Below are positions 37,109-44,501 of a DNA stretch of 64,000 nucleotides, in pieces (position 1 is the stretch's first letter; each line of letters begins with the position of its first letter). The translations under genes and the position numbers were made by a program. The stretch is from Flavobacterium cellulosilyticum (GTDB taxonomy: Bacteria > Bacteroidota > Bacteroidia > Flavobacteriales > Flavobacteriaceae): NCBI RefSeq assembly GCF_004349355.1, contig NZ_SMFK01000006.1:124001-188000 (forward strand). Direction: 5' to 3'. The notes beneath the pieces are model-generated. The model had not been told where the DNA came from, did not search any database, and saw only the letters and a program-made list of their open reading frames with translations.

Positions 37109-38380
37109 TTATTTTGATGTACTTACCCTCCAAATGGTGTTGGTTTTATCATCTGTAACTAGCAGGTCTCCAATAGGCATAACAATTATGCCAACAGGTC
37201 TACCATGAACGACATCTTTTTCTGAATTTACAATGAAACCAGTTAGGAAGTCTTCAGATTTTGCCGAAGGTTTTCCGTCTTTGAATGGAACGAAAACCAC
37301 TCTATAACCTGATATTTTTTTTCGATTCCAAGACCCATGCTGCGCTATAAAAGCACCATTTTTGTACTTTTCAGGAAAAGAAGTTCCGGTGTAAAATGCT
37401 AGCCCGAGGGAAGCGGTATGTGCGCCTAAAGGAAAATCGGGCACTAAGGTTTTTTTTACCAATATGGGTTTCATTTCCTTTACTCTAACATCTTCATGTT
37501 GTCCAAAATAGACATATGGCCAACCATAAAAACCGTTTTCTTGAACTGAAGTCAGGTAGTCAGGAACGAGATTGTCTCCCAGTCCATCTCGTTCATTTAC
37601 CACTGTCCAAAGAGTTTTGGTTCCTGGCGCCCAATCCATTCCTACTGGATTACGAAGTCCTGCAGCAACAACTCTTAAATCAGAACCATCAGGATTTATC
37701 TCTAATATGTTGGCGCGAAGCAACTCGTTAGCTATTCCGTTTTCAGCTATATTAGATCCAGAACCTACTGCAATATAGATTTTAGAGTTATCACTATTGG
37801 CAATAATATTTCTGGACCAGTGTCTATTGTGTTTTCCTGCCGGAAGATCAACAATCTTTTCGCCCTTGCCAGTTATTTTTGTCTGGCCATCCTTATAGGG
37901 ATAGCGTAGTATCGCATTGGTATTAGCAACATAAAACCAATTGCCAATCACCAACATTCCGAATGGTTGGTTGAGTCCCTCAGTAAGAAAAGTTGTTCTC
38001 AAATCTGGAATGCCGTCTTTATTGCTATCTCGAAGTAAAGTAATAATATTGGCACTATGTTTTAAATTATTGGATCTCCAGACGCCTATCAACGTAGCTC
38101 CAATTTGTTTGAAAAGGCTGTAGTTAGAATTACTTTGAGCCACCAAAACATCACCATTTGGGGTGACATACATCCAACGAGGATTTTGGAAGCCGTCTGC
38201 ATATTTTGTCACTGTAAATCCAGGTGGCGCTATGGGTGTTTGCCCCTGTTTCCATCCGATTACTTTAGAATAATTACCGTACGATTTGGTAGGAGAGCCA
38301 AGCGAATCGGCTTTTACCGTACTTTGTTCCACACAAAAGAATGGCATTACGAATAGAAATAAAAGGCAGCCTTTTTTCAT
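37109..38380 (-). CDS. PQQ-type sorbosone dehydrogenase-like beta-propeller protein
   Basis: Secreted (signal peptide 1-24) six-bladed beta-propeller of the soluble glucose/sorbosone dehydrogenase family. Recognised by PPGFTVTKYADGFQNPRWMYV, LLRDSNKDGIPDLRTTFL, GLRNPVGMDWAPGT, VNERDGLGDNLVPDYLT and ENGFYGWPYVYFG. Family enzymes oxidise sugars with pyrroloquinoline quinone in the periplasm; no PQQ synthesis genes are in the window, so activity would depend on external cofactor. Length 423 is usual. Monocistronic. Confidence 0.88.
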   Translation of the reverse strand: MKKGCLLFLFVMPFFCVEQSTVKADSLGSPTKSYGNYSKVIGWKQGQTPIAPPGFTVTKYADGFQNPRWMYVTPNGDVLVAQSNSNYSLFKQIGATLIGVWRSNNLKHSANIITLLRDSNKDGIPDLRTTFLTEGLNQPFGMLVIGNWFYVANTNAILRYPYKDGQTKITGKGEKIVDLPAGKHNRHWSRNIIANSDNSKIYIAVGSGSNIAENGIANELLRANILEINPDGSDLRVVAAGLRNPVGMDWAPGTKTLWTVVNERDGLGDNLVPDYLTSVQENGFYGWPYVYFGQHEDVRVKEMKPILVKKTLVPDFPLGAHTASLGLAFYTGTSFPEKYKNGAFIAQHGSWNRKKISGYRVVFVPFKDGKPSAKSEDFLTGFIVNSEKDVVHGRPVGIIVMPIGDLLVTDDKTNTIWRVSTSK

Positions 38381-38548
38381 AATTATTTAAATTTTAAATA
38401 CTTATGAAGTTAATGAGATGTTTTGGTTTTCTTTTTATATTATTTTAAAATAAATTTATATAATTATTGTAAGATGTAGTCACCAATTTACTTCTTTAAA
38501 AAATGTAAAAAACAAGCCATAATAAAATTGATAGTTAAAACTTTTTGG

Positions 38549-38586
38549 TTAAAAAAGCTCCAGGACTTTTGAAAGTTAGGAGCTTT
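38549..38586 (-). terminator. Intrinsic terminator after the decayed YoeB module
   Basis: Outer arms AAAGCTCC (38554-38561) and GGAGCTTT (38579-38586), inner ACTTT/AAAGT; the minus strand then runs into T6. Confidence 0.85.
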
Positions 38587-38621
38587 GATGTTGTATTTCT
38601 GAAGTAACTTTAAGATGAAAA

Positions 38622-38915
38622 TTATTTATCATTATAATGCCCTAAGGCTGAAATGATAATTACCACAAATTCGTGGTCGATAATTTCATTTATCAATCAC
38701 TCTTTTTTGTTAATTCGCCGAGACCAATCATTTTCATCCTTGTATTGCAGTTTCTCAGGTTTGCCAATTCCAATTGTTGGATGCGTTTCTAATTCTAGAA
38801 ATATTTTCTCAATTTTCGAAATATCCGCTTTCTTTCCAGACTTTTTTATTTTTGATAAATCAGCCAGGCTTCTTTGTTTATCTCTATTGAATATCTGCAC
38901 ATATATTTTTGGCAT
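38622..38915 (-). pseudogene. Txe/YoeB-family mRNA interferase toxin, inactivated by an in-frame stop
   Basis: The frame reads through KKSGKKADISKIEKIFLELE, HPTIGIGKPEKLQY and WSRRINKKE, which match the YoeB core (GIGKPEPLK, WSRRINxEHRLVY). A TGA at 38697-38699 then interrupts it exactly where YoeB has the Arg of HRLxY (CGA to TGA would explain it). Beyond the stop the same frame continues with LINEII, FVVIIISALGHYNDK and ends at TAA, matching the YoeB C-terminus with its catalytic GHY. So 71 residues before and 24 after the stop are still recognisable and unshifted, implying a recent loss. Confidence 0.85.
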
Positions 38916-39117
38916 CTACTTTGATGTAGTTTTCTTCTCTGTAGGCTGATTCCTGAAAGTTTTTATGGTGTTTCTCTAACCTTTCAATGATTTCTGGATT
39001 TGTAATCTCATTAGTTTGCTCAATCACCTCCACATCAAACGCTTTCAAAATCTTTTTGATGATGGCAATTTGAGAAATGTCTTTTATGTTTACAGTATGT
39101 GTAGTCTTTTTATTAAG
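38884..39117 (-). pseudogene. Antitoxin remnant paired with the YoeB pseudogene, start codon lost
   Basis: Open frame of about 78 codons upstream of and overlapping the toxin start: KKTTHTVNIKDISQIAIIKK, LKAFDVEV, NPEIIERLEKHHKNFQ, ENYIKVDAKNIC, ending TAG. Its length, position and the terminal IKV...D(I) pattern fit antitoxins that precede YoeB in Bacteroidota. No ATG, GTG or TTG occurs at its N-terminal end; the first codons after the upstream stop are ATA CTT AAT AAA AAG. It therefore probably cannot be translated. Confidence 0.65.
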
Positions 39118-39176
39118 TATTCAATTGAAATATAAAGGTATAAAATATTTCAGGTTATTAATAAAAGCTTTGTTGT

Positions 39177-39214
39177 TAAAAAAACTAGACTTTTGGGAGA
39201 ATAGGAGTTTTGAT
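39177..39214 (-). terminator. Weak hairpin after an unknown secreted protein gene
   Basis: Sequence homologous to the terminators at 37008 and 38549 (shared GACTTTT...TAGGAG.TTTGATGTT on the plus strand) but with decayed pairing. It sits 45 bases past the stop of the 39259 gene. Confidence 0.45.
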
Positions 39215-39258
39215 GTTTTATATTGTAGGGAAAGCTGAAAGCTTGGAAGAGTTGGAAA

Positions 39259-39789
39259 TTAATCTTTGAATAAGTTTTCGTTTCCGAATTCTACTCCATT
39301 CAGCTCTAGTAAATGGGTAATGCCTTTTTTTACTCTATTTGTTTTTTCTAAAGATGTTGTCATTGGTATTTGTATAAAATCTTTGTAGCTGTAATCTTCT
39401 TTATGGTCAAAAGGAATATATTTAACTGTACCATCCTTATTTAAAATTCTTAAAACAAAAATTGCGCTATTGTATTCATTAGGTGTAACAGTAATTGAAT
39501 TTATTGATTTTGGATGAAATAAATAAGTTGAAAGTATACGATTACTAACGTAACAATCAAAAACAATTACTTTAGCATTTGAATCAGGATCTATTTTAGT
39601 AGAAACGATATATTTCATAGGCGCAGCCTGATGTGTAAAAGGGTTGTCTGGCATTGGAGTGCAATATGTCACAAACATTGTGTTTAAAAAGTCTATTGTT
39701 TCCTTTTCTGTTTGTGCATTACTTTTACTTACAGAGAATTGAAAAAAAAGAAAGCTAAAAATTATCGATTTGATAGTTAAATCTTTCAT
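39259..39789 (-). CDS. Small secreted protein of unknown function
   Basis: Not recognised. Signal peptide 1-26 (SKSNAQ cut), then about 150 residues without membrane segments, predicted alternating strands and helices; contains YCTPMPDNPF and a Lys-rich C-terminal helix (KTNRVKKGITHLLELNG). Likely periplasmic or outer-membrane attached. Followed by a weak hairpin; preceded by 100 bases of AT-rich DNA. Confidence 0.65.
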   Translation of the reverse strand: MKDLTIKSIIFSFLFFQFSVSKSNAQTEKETIDFLNTMFVTYCTPMPDNPFTHQAAPMKYIVSTKIDPDSNAKVIVFDCYVSNRILSTYLFHPKSINSITVTPNEYNSAIFVLRILNKDGTVKYIPFDHKEDYSYKDFIQIPMTTSLEKTNRVKKGITHLLELNGVEFGNENLFKD

Positions 39790-39889
39790 AGTTTATGATT
39801 TGTTTAATTTTAATAAAATTAGTAATTATGCAATATTTTGTTCTGGAAATTGAAGTCAATCTATTAATTATTTATTATGAATAATTAAT

Positions 39890-40294
39890 CTAATTGATCT
39901 GTTTTTCTGCAAAATCGACAAAGTAGTCTTCCCCTTTTTTATATCCAAAAAAATATGGAAAGTTATTTTCAATGTATTTAAATTCTTTAGAGAAACTTTC
40001 AATATTTATTTCTCTTTCATTAATTTTTTTAAGGATAAGATTAATGAATCTTATAAATTCTTCTATCACTTCTTTGGAAATGCGAAATGTAATTGAGCGC
40101 CATTGGTGTTTAATGTTTTCTCGATATTGATATTCTAAAAAAGTATGATTGAAAATAAAGTGTTTATCATATTCAATCATTGAATCATTTTGATGTATTA
40201 ATTTTTCTTTGTCTAATTTGAAGAGAAATAAATCTTTGTCAATTATTATTGTTTTTGAAATTTCATCAGTAATTATTTTAAATTTAGAAAGCAT
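39890..40294 (-). CDS. Small cytoplasmic protein of unknown function
   Basis: Not recognised. 134 residues, rich in Ile, Lys, Glu, Phe; no signal peptide or membrane helix. N-terminal strands (MLSKFKIITDEISKTIIID) precede a long helix (VIEEFIRFINLILKKINEREI). Base composition is even more AT-rich than the neighbours, as often seen in acquired genes. It lies between the unknown secreted protein and ahcY on the same strand. Confidence 0.55.
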   Translation of the reverse strand: MLSKFKIITDEISKTIIIDKDLFLFKLDKEKLIHQNDSMIEYDKHFIFNHTFLEYQYRENIKHQWRSITFRISKEVIEEFIRFINLILKKINEREINIESFSKEFKYIENNFPYFFGYKKGEDYFVDFAEKQIN

Positions 40295-40413
40295 GTTTTT
40301 TTTGTTTATGTAAGTTGTAAAGTTATCTAAACATAATTAACAAAGCAGTATTTGTAGGTATTTTTTTTAAAATATTATTAATTAAGAAACATCTCATTCT
40401 TTTTAAGAAAACC

Positions 40414-40443
40414 AAAAAACCCTCACATCACTGCAAGGGTTCT
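40414..40443 (-). terminator. Intrinsic terminator of ahcY
   Basis: Minus-strand arms AGAACCCT/AGGGTTTT with the loop tgcagtgatgtg, then a T-run. It lies 40 bases beyond the ahcY stop. Confidence 0.8.
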
Positions 40444-40482
40444 AAATCTAAAATCATAAATCGCTAATCTAAAATCAGCAAT

Positions 40483-41799
40483 CTAATATCTATAGTATTC
40501 TGGTTTGAATGGCCCTTCAACAGGAACTCCAATATAAGCTGCTTGATCGTCACGTAAAACTTCCAATTCAACACCTAATTTAGCCAAATGCAAGAAAGCT
40601 ACTTTTTCATCCAAATGTTTAGGCAACATGTACACGTCATTGTTGTATGCCGCGCTGTTTTTCCATAATTCGATTTGAGCTAGAGTTTGGTTGGTAAAGG
40701 AGTTACTCATTACAAAACTTGGGTGACCTGTAGCACAACCAAGGTTTACCAAACGACCTTCAGCCAAGATCAAAATATCTTTTCCTGCGATAGTATATTT
40801 ATCCACTTGTGGTTTGATTTCGATTTTTGATGCTCCGTGAGTTTTGTTCAACCAAGCCATATCAATTTCGTTATCAAAATGCCCAATGTTACAAACGATA
40901 ACTTTATCTTTCATTTGCTCAAAGTCAGAACCTAGGATAATATCTTTGTTTCCAGTAGTGGTGATGATGATATCAGCATTCCCAACTACAGTACTTAATT
41001 TTTTTACTTCATAACCGTCCATTGCAGCTTGTAATGCACAAATTGGATCGATTTCAGTAACTGTAACGATAGAACCAGCACCTCTAAATGAAGCAGCAGT
41101 TCCTTTTCCTACGTCACCGTATCCACAAACAACAACTCTTTTTCCAGCCAACATAATATCTGTAGCACGACGAACTGCATCAACTGCTGATTCTTTACAA
41201 CCGTATTTGTTGTCAAATTTCGATTTAGTAACCGAATCATTCACGTTGATAGCCGGCATTGGCAAAGTTCCTGCTTTTACTCTTTCGTACAATCTGTGAA
41301 CACCAGTAGTCGTTTCTTCTGACAATCCTTTGATTCCAGGAACCAATTCAGGGAAACGGTCAATAACCATATTGGTCAAATCTCCACCATCATCAAGAAT
41401 CATGTTCAATGGTTTTCTATCTTCACCAAAGAACAATGTTTGCTCAATACACCAGTCAAAATCTGGTTCGTTCAAGCCTTTCCAAGCATACACCTGAATT
41501 CCTGCAGCAGCAATTGCAGCAGCAGCTTGATCTTGAGTTGAAAAAATATTACAAGATGACCAAGTTACTTCGGCACCTAGAGCAATAAGAGTTTCAATTA
41601 AAACCGCAGTTTGAATTGTCATGTGCAAACATCCTGCAATACGAGCACCAGCAAGAGGTTGTTCGTCTTTGTATTCAGCACGAAGTGCCATTAAACCTGG
41701 CATTTCAGCTTCTGCTAATTCAATTTCTTTTCTTCCCCAAGCCGCTAGAGAAATGTCTTTTACTTTGAAAGCCACATAAGGCATAGTCGATGTACTCAT
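40483..41799 (-). CDS. ahcY: Adenosylhomocysteinase (S-adenosylhomocysteine hydrolase)
   Basis: Splits S-adenosylhomocysteine into adenosine and homocysteine, clearing the product of methylation. Strong family motifs: [32 protein letters not shown], the NAD-binding [28 protein letters not shown] and the C-terminal PFKPEYYRY with the conserved Lys and Tyr. 438 residues is the normal bacterial length. Monocistronic with its own promoter-like box and terminator. Confidence 0.97.
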   Translation of the reverse strand: MSTSTMPYVAFKVKDISLAAWGRKEIELAEAEMPGLMALRAEYKDEQPLAGARIAGCLHMTIQTAVLIETLIALGAEVTWSSCNIFSTQDQAAAAIAAAGIQVYAWKGLNEPDFDWCIEQTLFFGEDRKPLNMILDDGGDLTNMVIDRFPELVPGIKGLSEETTTGVHRLYERVKAGTLPMPAINVNDSVTKSKFDNKYGCKESAVDAVRRATDIMLAGKRVVVCGYGDVGKGTAASFRGAGSIVTVTEIDPICALQAAMDGYEVKKLSTVVGNADIIITTTGNKDIILGSDFEQMKDKVIVCNIGHFDNEIDMAWLNKTHGASKIEIKPQVDKYTIAGKDILILAEGRLVNLGCATGHPSFVMSNSFTNQTLAQIELWKNSAAYNNDVYMLPKHLDEKVAFLHLAKLGVELEVLRDDQAAYIGVPVEGPFKPEYYRY

Positions 41800-41830
41800 T
41801 TATAGTATATTTGTAATTATAAATTTTTTG

Positions 41831-41838
41831 CAAAATTA
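41831..41838 (-). promoter_or_regulatory. -7 box for ahcY
   Basis: Minus-strand TAATTTTG matches TAnnTTTG, 32 bases before the ahcY start codon. Confidence 0.5.
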
Positions 41839-41931
41839 CGTAATAAGTTATGATTTAAAAAGGAATCGTAAATATTTATGAATTGTTTAATAGTCTAATC
41901 TTTTGAATCTTAACGAAATAATTTATTAATT

Positions 41932-42010
41932 TGAAGCTATTTCCCGCTATTCGCTATATCTTTATGTTCTTAAAGGAAGAACATAAAGGATACCACTTCT
42001 ATCGGGGCTA
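41932..42010. repeat. Interspersed repeat with conserved flanks and a private hairpin (copy A)
   Basis: Left flank AGCTATTTCCCGCTATTCGCT, right flank GGATACCACTTCTATCGGGGCT, and between them a perfect hairpin TTTATGTTCTT/AAGAACATAAA (41961-41971, 41977-41987). A second copy at 54229 shares the flank pattern (CCGCT, TATCT, GGATTTCCACTTC) but has a different hairpin. It ends 18 bases before the phosphopantetheinyl transferase start. Confidence 0.7.
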
Positions 42011-42028
42011 CAAAATCACGACATTAAA

Positions 42029-42685
42029 ATGCCACTTTACAAAACCATAAACTTCAATTCGACAACACAAATCCTAGTTTGGAAAATAACCGAATCCTTA
42101 GAGGACCTATTGAGTAAGGTCGTATTAAAAGAAACAACACAACTTCGACTTAACGGAATGAAGTCTGAGTTGCACCAACGTGGATTTCTAAGTGTTCGAA
42201 TGTTATTGCAAGAAGCTGGTTTCAATGATTTTGACCTGCATTATGACGCATTCGGAAAACCATATCTGAATCCAAATGAACGTCATACTGAGCCTGTCGA
42301 AGTGTCAATTACGCATTCGCACAATTTTTCGGTCATCATTATTTCTGAGGATGCTGCAGGAATCGACATCGAATTGCAACGAGAAAAAATCATGCGCATC
42401 GCCGATAAATTTGTAAACGAAAAGGAACTAAGTCGATTGAGATGTTTTGACACCAATGATTACATTCGAAAACTAACTGTAAAATGGGGCGTTAAAGAAT
42501 CCATTTTTAAAATAAGAAACGAAAGCGGCATCAGTTTCAAAAATCATATTCAGGTAAACACATTCGAACTCAAAGACACCAAAACCACAGCCCTACTCGA
42601 TTTCGAAAACACAAAACAAGAATTCAATGTATATTTCGAGGAATTTGAAAATTTTACTTTAGTATATGCTTTTGAGAAGATTTGA
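42029..42685 (+). CDS. 4'-phosphopantetheinyl transferase superfamily protein
   Basis: Would attach phosphopantetheine from CoA to carrier proteins. The family hallmarks are GIDIELQREKIMRIADKFVNE (Mg-binding D-x-E) and KWGVKESIFKI (W-x-x-KES). ISITHSHNF precedes them as in Sfp-type enzymes. Between KPYLNPNE and ITHSH the protein carries RHTEPVEVS, which is encoded by an interspersed repeat inserted in frame (see 42287). The stop codon TGA lies inside the first 33-base RAYT hairpin, so the C-terminal codons come from that repeat. No carrier-protein genes are adjacent. Confidence 0.88.
   Translation: MPLYKTINFNSTTQILVWKITESLEDLLSKVVLKETTQLRLNGMKSELHQRGFLSVRMLLQEAGFNDFDLHYDAFGKPYLNPNERHTEPVEVSITHSHNFSVIIISEDAAGIDIELQREKIMRIADKFVNEKELSRLRCFDTNDYIRKLTVKWGVKESIFKIRNESGISFKNHIQVNTFELKDTKTTALLDFENTKQEFNVYFEEFENFTLVYAFEKI
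42287..42303 (+). repeat. Interspersed ACTGAGCCTGTCGAAGT element inside a coding sequence
   Basis: The 17-base core is a variant of the TTCGACAGGCTCAGT short repeat familiar from many Bacteroidota genomes. Here it is read in frame as TEPVEV within the phosphopantetheinyl transferase, at a point where relatives have a short loop. Confidence 0.65.
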
Positions 42686-42710
42686 CAACTTTTAGAAAGT
42701 TGTCAAATCT
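42678..42710. repeat. RAYT-associated 33-base hairpin, copy 1
   Basis: Perfect 15-base arms AGATTTGACAACTTT and AAAGTTGTCAAATCT with loop tag. It overlaps the last codons and stop of the phosphopantetheinyl transferase. Confidence 0.95.
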
Positions 42711-42782
42711 ATATTCAGGTATCACAGGTATCAAGAATTAAAAAACAAGTATTACAATTTATGTATTGCAAATGATCTGAGA

Positions 42783-42815
42783 AGATTTGACAATTTTCAA
42801 AAAGTTGTCGAATCT
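42783..42815. repeat. RAYT-associated 33-base hairpin, copy 2
   Basis: Same arms with one change in each (non-matching C to T and A to G), loop caa. It starts 105 bases after copy 1, and the flanks are also repeated (GAGAAG before, ATATTCAGG after both copies), so copies 1 and 2 arose as a larger unit. Confidence 0.93.
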
Positions 42816-42865
42816 ATATTCAGGAGTCATATTACTCATAAACAAAAAAACATATGCACTAGAAA

Positions 42866-42898
42866 AGATTTGACAACTTTCTAAAAGTTGTCAAATCA
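42866..42898. repeat. RAYT-associated 33-base hairpin, copy 3
   Basis: Same arms, only the last base changed, loop cta. It ends 23 bases before the transposase start codon. Confidence 0.93.
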
Positions 42899-42921
42899 AA
42901 AAAATTTAAAAAACTACAGAA

Positions 42922-43566
42922 ATGGCAAAAAAAGAACATTATTACACCCGATTTGAAAACGACGGAATCTATCACGTTTATAACAGATCTGTAGACAGAA
43001 AAATAATGTTCACTTCGGATAGAAATTATGAATTTTTCATTCGACAATTTGACAAATACTTATCCAATTACATTACCATTTACGCATATTGCCTGTTAGG
43101 AAATCATTTTCATTTCATGATAAAAGTGAATAATTTGATAGATTTGATAACTTTTCGAAAGTTGTCAAATCTAGAACAATCAAACCAACAAAAAACTACA
43201 CACGATATTATAAGTCATCAATTTAAAAAGTTTTTTCAAAGTTATGCAATGGCATTCAACAAAGAACAAAACAGGATAGGGACACTTTTCCAAACCCCTT
43301 TTAAACGTGTTAGAGTAGAAGACGAAAACTATTTAAGAGAATTAATCTGTTACATAAATACCAATGCACAAAAACACAATCTAGTAAAAGATTTTAAAGA
43401 TTGGAAATGGTCCTCTTATCATAATTTAATCTCAAATAAAGGCACTAAATTGCAAAAAGATGAAGTGATTCAATATTTTGATGACATTGATAATTTTAAA
43501 TATTGTCATTTCGAATACGCACGTAATATTGATTCCGGTGAAAGAGATTTTTTCATAGAAGATTAA
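42922..43566 (+). CDS. REP-associated tyrosine transposase (RAYT), Y1/HUH family
   Basis: Single-strand DNA transposase-like protein of the TnpA-REP family. The HUH motif is in LLGNHFHFMIKV (about residue 60-71) and the likely catalytic Tyr is in ELICYINTNAQKHNL (about residue 147). The C-terminal WKWSSYHNL is a typical RAYT feature. It has no inverted ends of its own but stands among six copies of a 33-base palindrome, its presumed substrate. One copy lies inside the gene (43140-43172) and is translated as DLITFRKLSNL in a variable loop after the HUH motif; as 33 is a multiple of three, the frame is kept. The protein thus looks intact at 214 residues. Confidence 0.93.
   Translation: MAKKEHYYTRFENDGIYHVYNRSVDRKIMFTSDRNYEFFIRQFDKYLSNYITIYAYCLLGNHFHFMIKVNNLIDLITFRKLSNLEQSNQQKTTHDIISHQFKKFFQSYAMAFNKEQNRIGTLFQTPFKRVRVEDENYLRELICYINTNAQKHNLVKDFKDWKWSSYHNLISNKGTKLQKDEVIQYFDDIDNFKYCHFEYARNIDSGERDFFIED
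43140..43172. repeat. RAYT-associated 33-base hairpin, copy 4, inside the transposase gene
   Basis: Arms identical except one C to T change in the left arm; loop tcg. Fully contained in the coding sequence and in frame. Confidence 0.95.
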
Positions 43567-43583
43567 AAAAATAAAGATTTGTT

Positions 43584-43616
43584 AGATTTGACAACTTTTT
43601 AAAAGTTGTCAAATCT
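43584..43616. repeat. RAYT-associated 33-base hairpin, copy 5
   Basis: Perfect 15-base arms, loop tta; 17 bases after the transposase stop. Confidence 0.95.
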
Positions 43617-43700
43617 TTCAAACATATTTAATTACAAAAATTTTCAACAAAAGCCTCCTATCAAAAACCATAATCAACAAGCTTTAGGCTAAATTTGAAA

Positions 43701-43733
43701 AGATTTGACAACTTTTAAAAAGTTGTCAAATCT
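43701..43733. repeat. RAYT-associated 33-base hairpin, copy 6
   Basis: Perfect 15-base arms, loop taa; 16 bases before the GGGP synthase start, so it lies in that gene's leader. Confidence 0.95.
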
Positions 43734-43749
43734 AACACACATATAATAA

Positions 43750-44487
43750 ATGACAAACATTTACAACAACATACTTCAATCAAAAGCTAAAAAGGAGAAA
43801 TTATTGGCCATTCTCCTTGATCCAGACAAAATCGACTTGAAAAATTTAGCTGTTTTAGTTGAAAAAATAAACCATTCACCAGCAACACATATTTTCATTG
43901 GCGGAAGCCTTGTCGAAACTGATATTCTTGACGATTTGATCATAAAAATAAAACAAAATTGCTCTTTACCAATAATACTTTTCCCTGGTAATCCGTCTCA
44001 AATTTCGAATAAAGCCGATGGCATTTTGTTCCTGACATTAATCTCTGGGAGAAATCCTGATTTTTTAATTGAACATCAAGTAAAAGCGGCTCCAATATTA
44101 AAACAAACCCATCTCGAAATCATCTCCACAGGTTATATACTTATCGAAAGCGGTACAGAAACGGCAGTAGAAAGGGTTAGTAAAACAATCCCATTGGACA
44201 GAAACAATCCCGATTTGGTTATTGCAACAGCCCAAGCAGGCGAAATGTTGGGCAACAAGCTTATTTATCTCGAAGCAGGAAGTGGTGCCAATCAGACCGT
44301 TCCAACAGAAATGATACAATTAGTTGCTCTAAATATCGGAATTCCAATTATTGTTGGCGGCGGAATTGTAGATTTGCAAGGTATTCAGAAAGCATACATA
44401 GCAGGTGCTGATATGGTAGTTATTGGCACTGCATTTGAAAAGAATCTTAATTTTTTTTTAAATCTGAAATCAAATATCGTTAATTAA
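43750..44487 (+). CDS. Geranylgeranylglyceryl phosphate synthase family protein (PcrB/GGGPS)
   Basis: TIM-barrel prenyltransferase that joins a polyprenyl diphosphate to sn-glycerol 1-phosphate, first known from archaeal lipid synthesis. Visible: LLAILLDPDK, HIFIGGSLVE, ILFPGNPSQIS, GILFLTLISGRNPDFLIEH, YLEAGSGA and PIIVGGGI (glycerol phosphate loops). 245 residues and sequence pattern fit the group II enzymes reported from Bacteroidota. The biological product in these bacteria is unclear. It lies 14 bases upstream of pnuC. Confidence 0.93.
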   Translation: MTNIYNNILQSKAKKEKLLAILLDPDKIDLKNLAVLVEKINHSPATHIFIGGSLVETDILDDLIIKIKQNCSLPIILFPGNPSQISNKADGILFLTLISGRNPDFLIEHQVKAAPILKQTHLEIISTGYILIESGTETAVERVSKTIPLDRNNPDLVIATAQAGEMLGNKLIYLEAGSGANQTVPTEMIQLVALNIGIPIIVGGGIVDLQGIQKAYIAGADMVVIGTAFEKNLNFFLNLKSNIVN

Positions 44488-44501
44488 CAATTAAAAATCC
44501 A

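Noticed and set aside
38653..38949. Plus-strand open frame of 98 codons
   Set aside because: It is the antisense shadow of the YoeB-type remnant, whose family match is on the minus strand.
41932..42010. Integron attC site
   Set aside because: Flanks lack the GTTRRRY core site and no integrase is near; only the conserved-shape, variable-sequence idea is kept.
42678..43733. Repeated 33-base units suggested a CRISPR array
   Set aside because: Spacing is irregular (83 to 444 bases between copies), a copy lies inside a coding gene, the unit is a perfect hairpin with a variable loop, and no cas genes are near.
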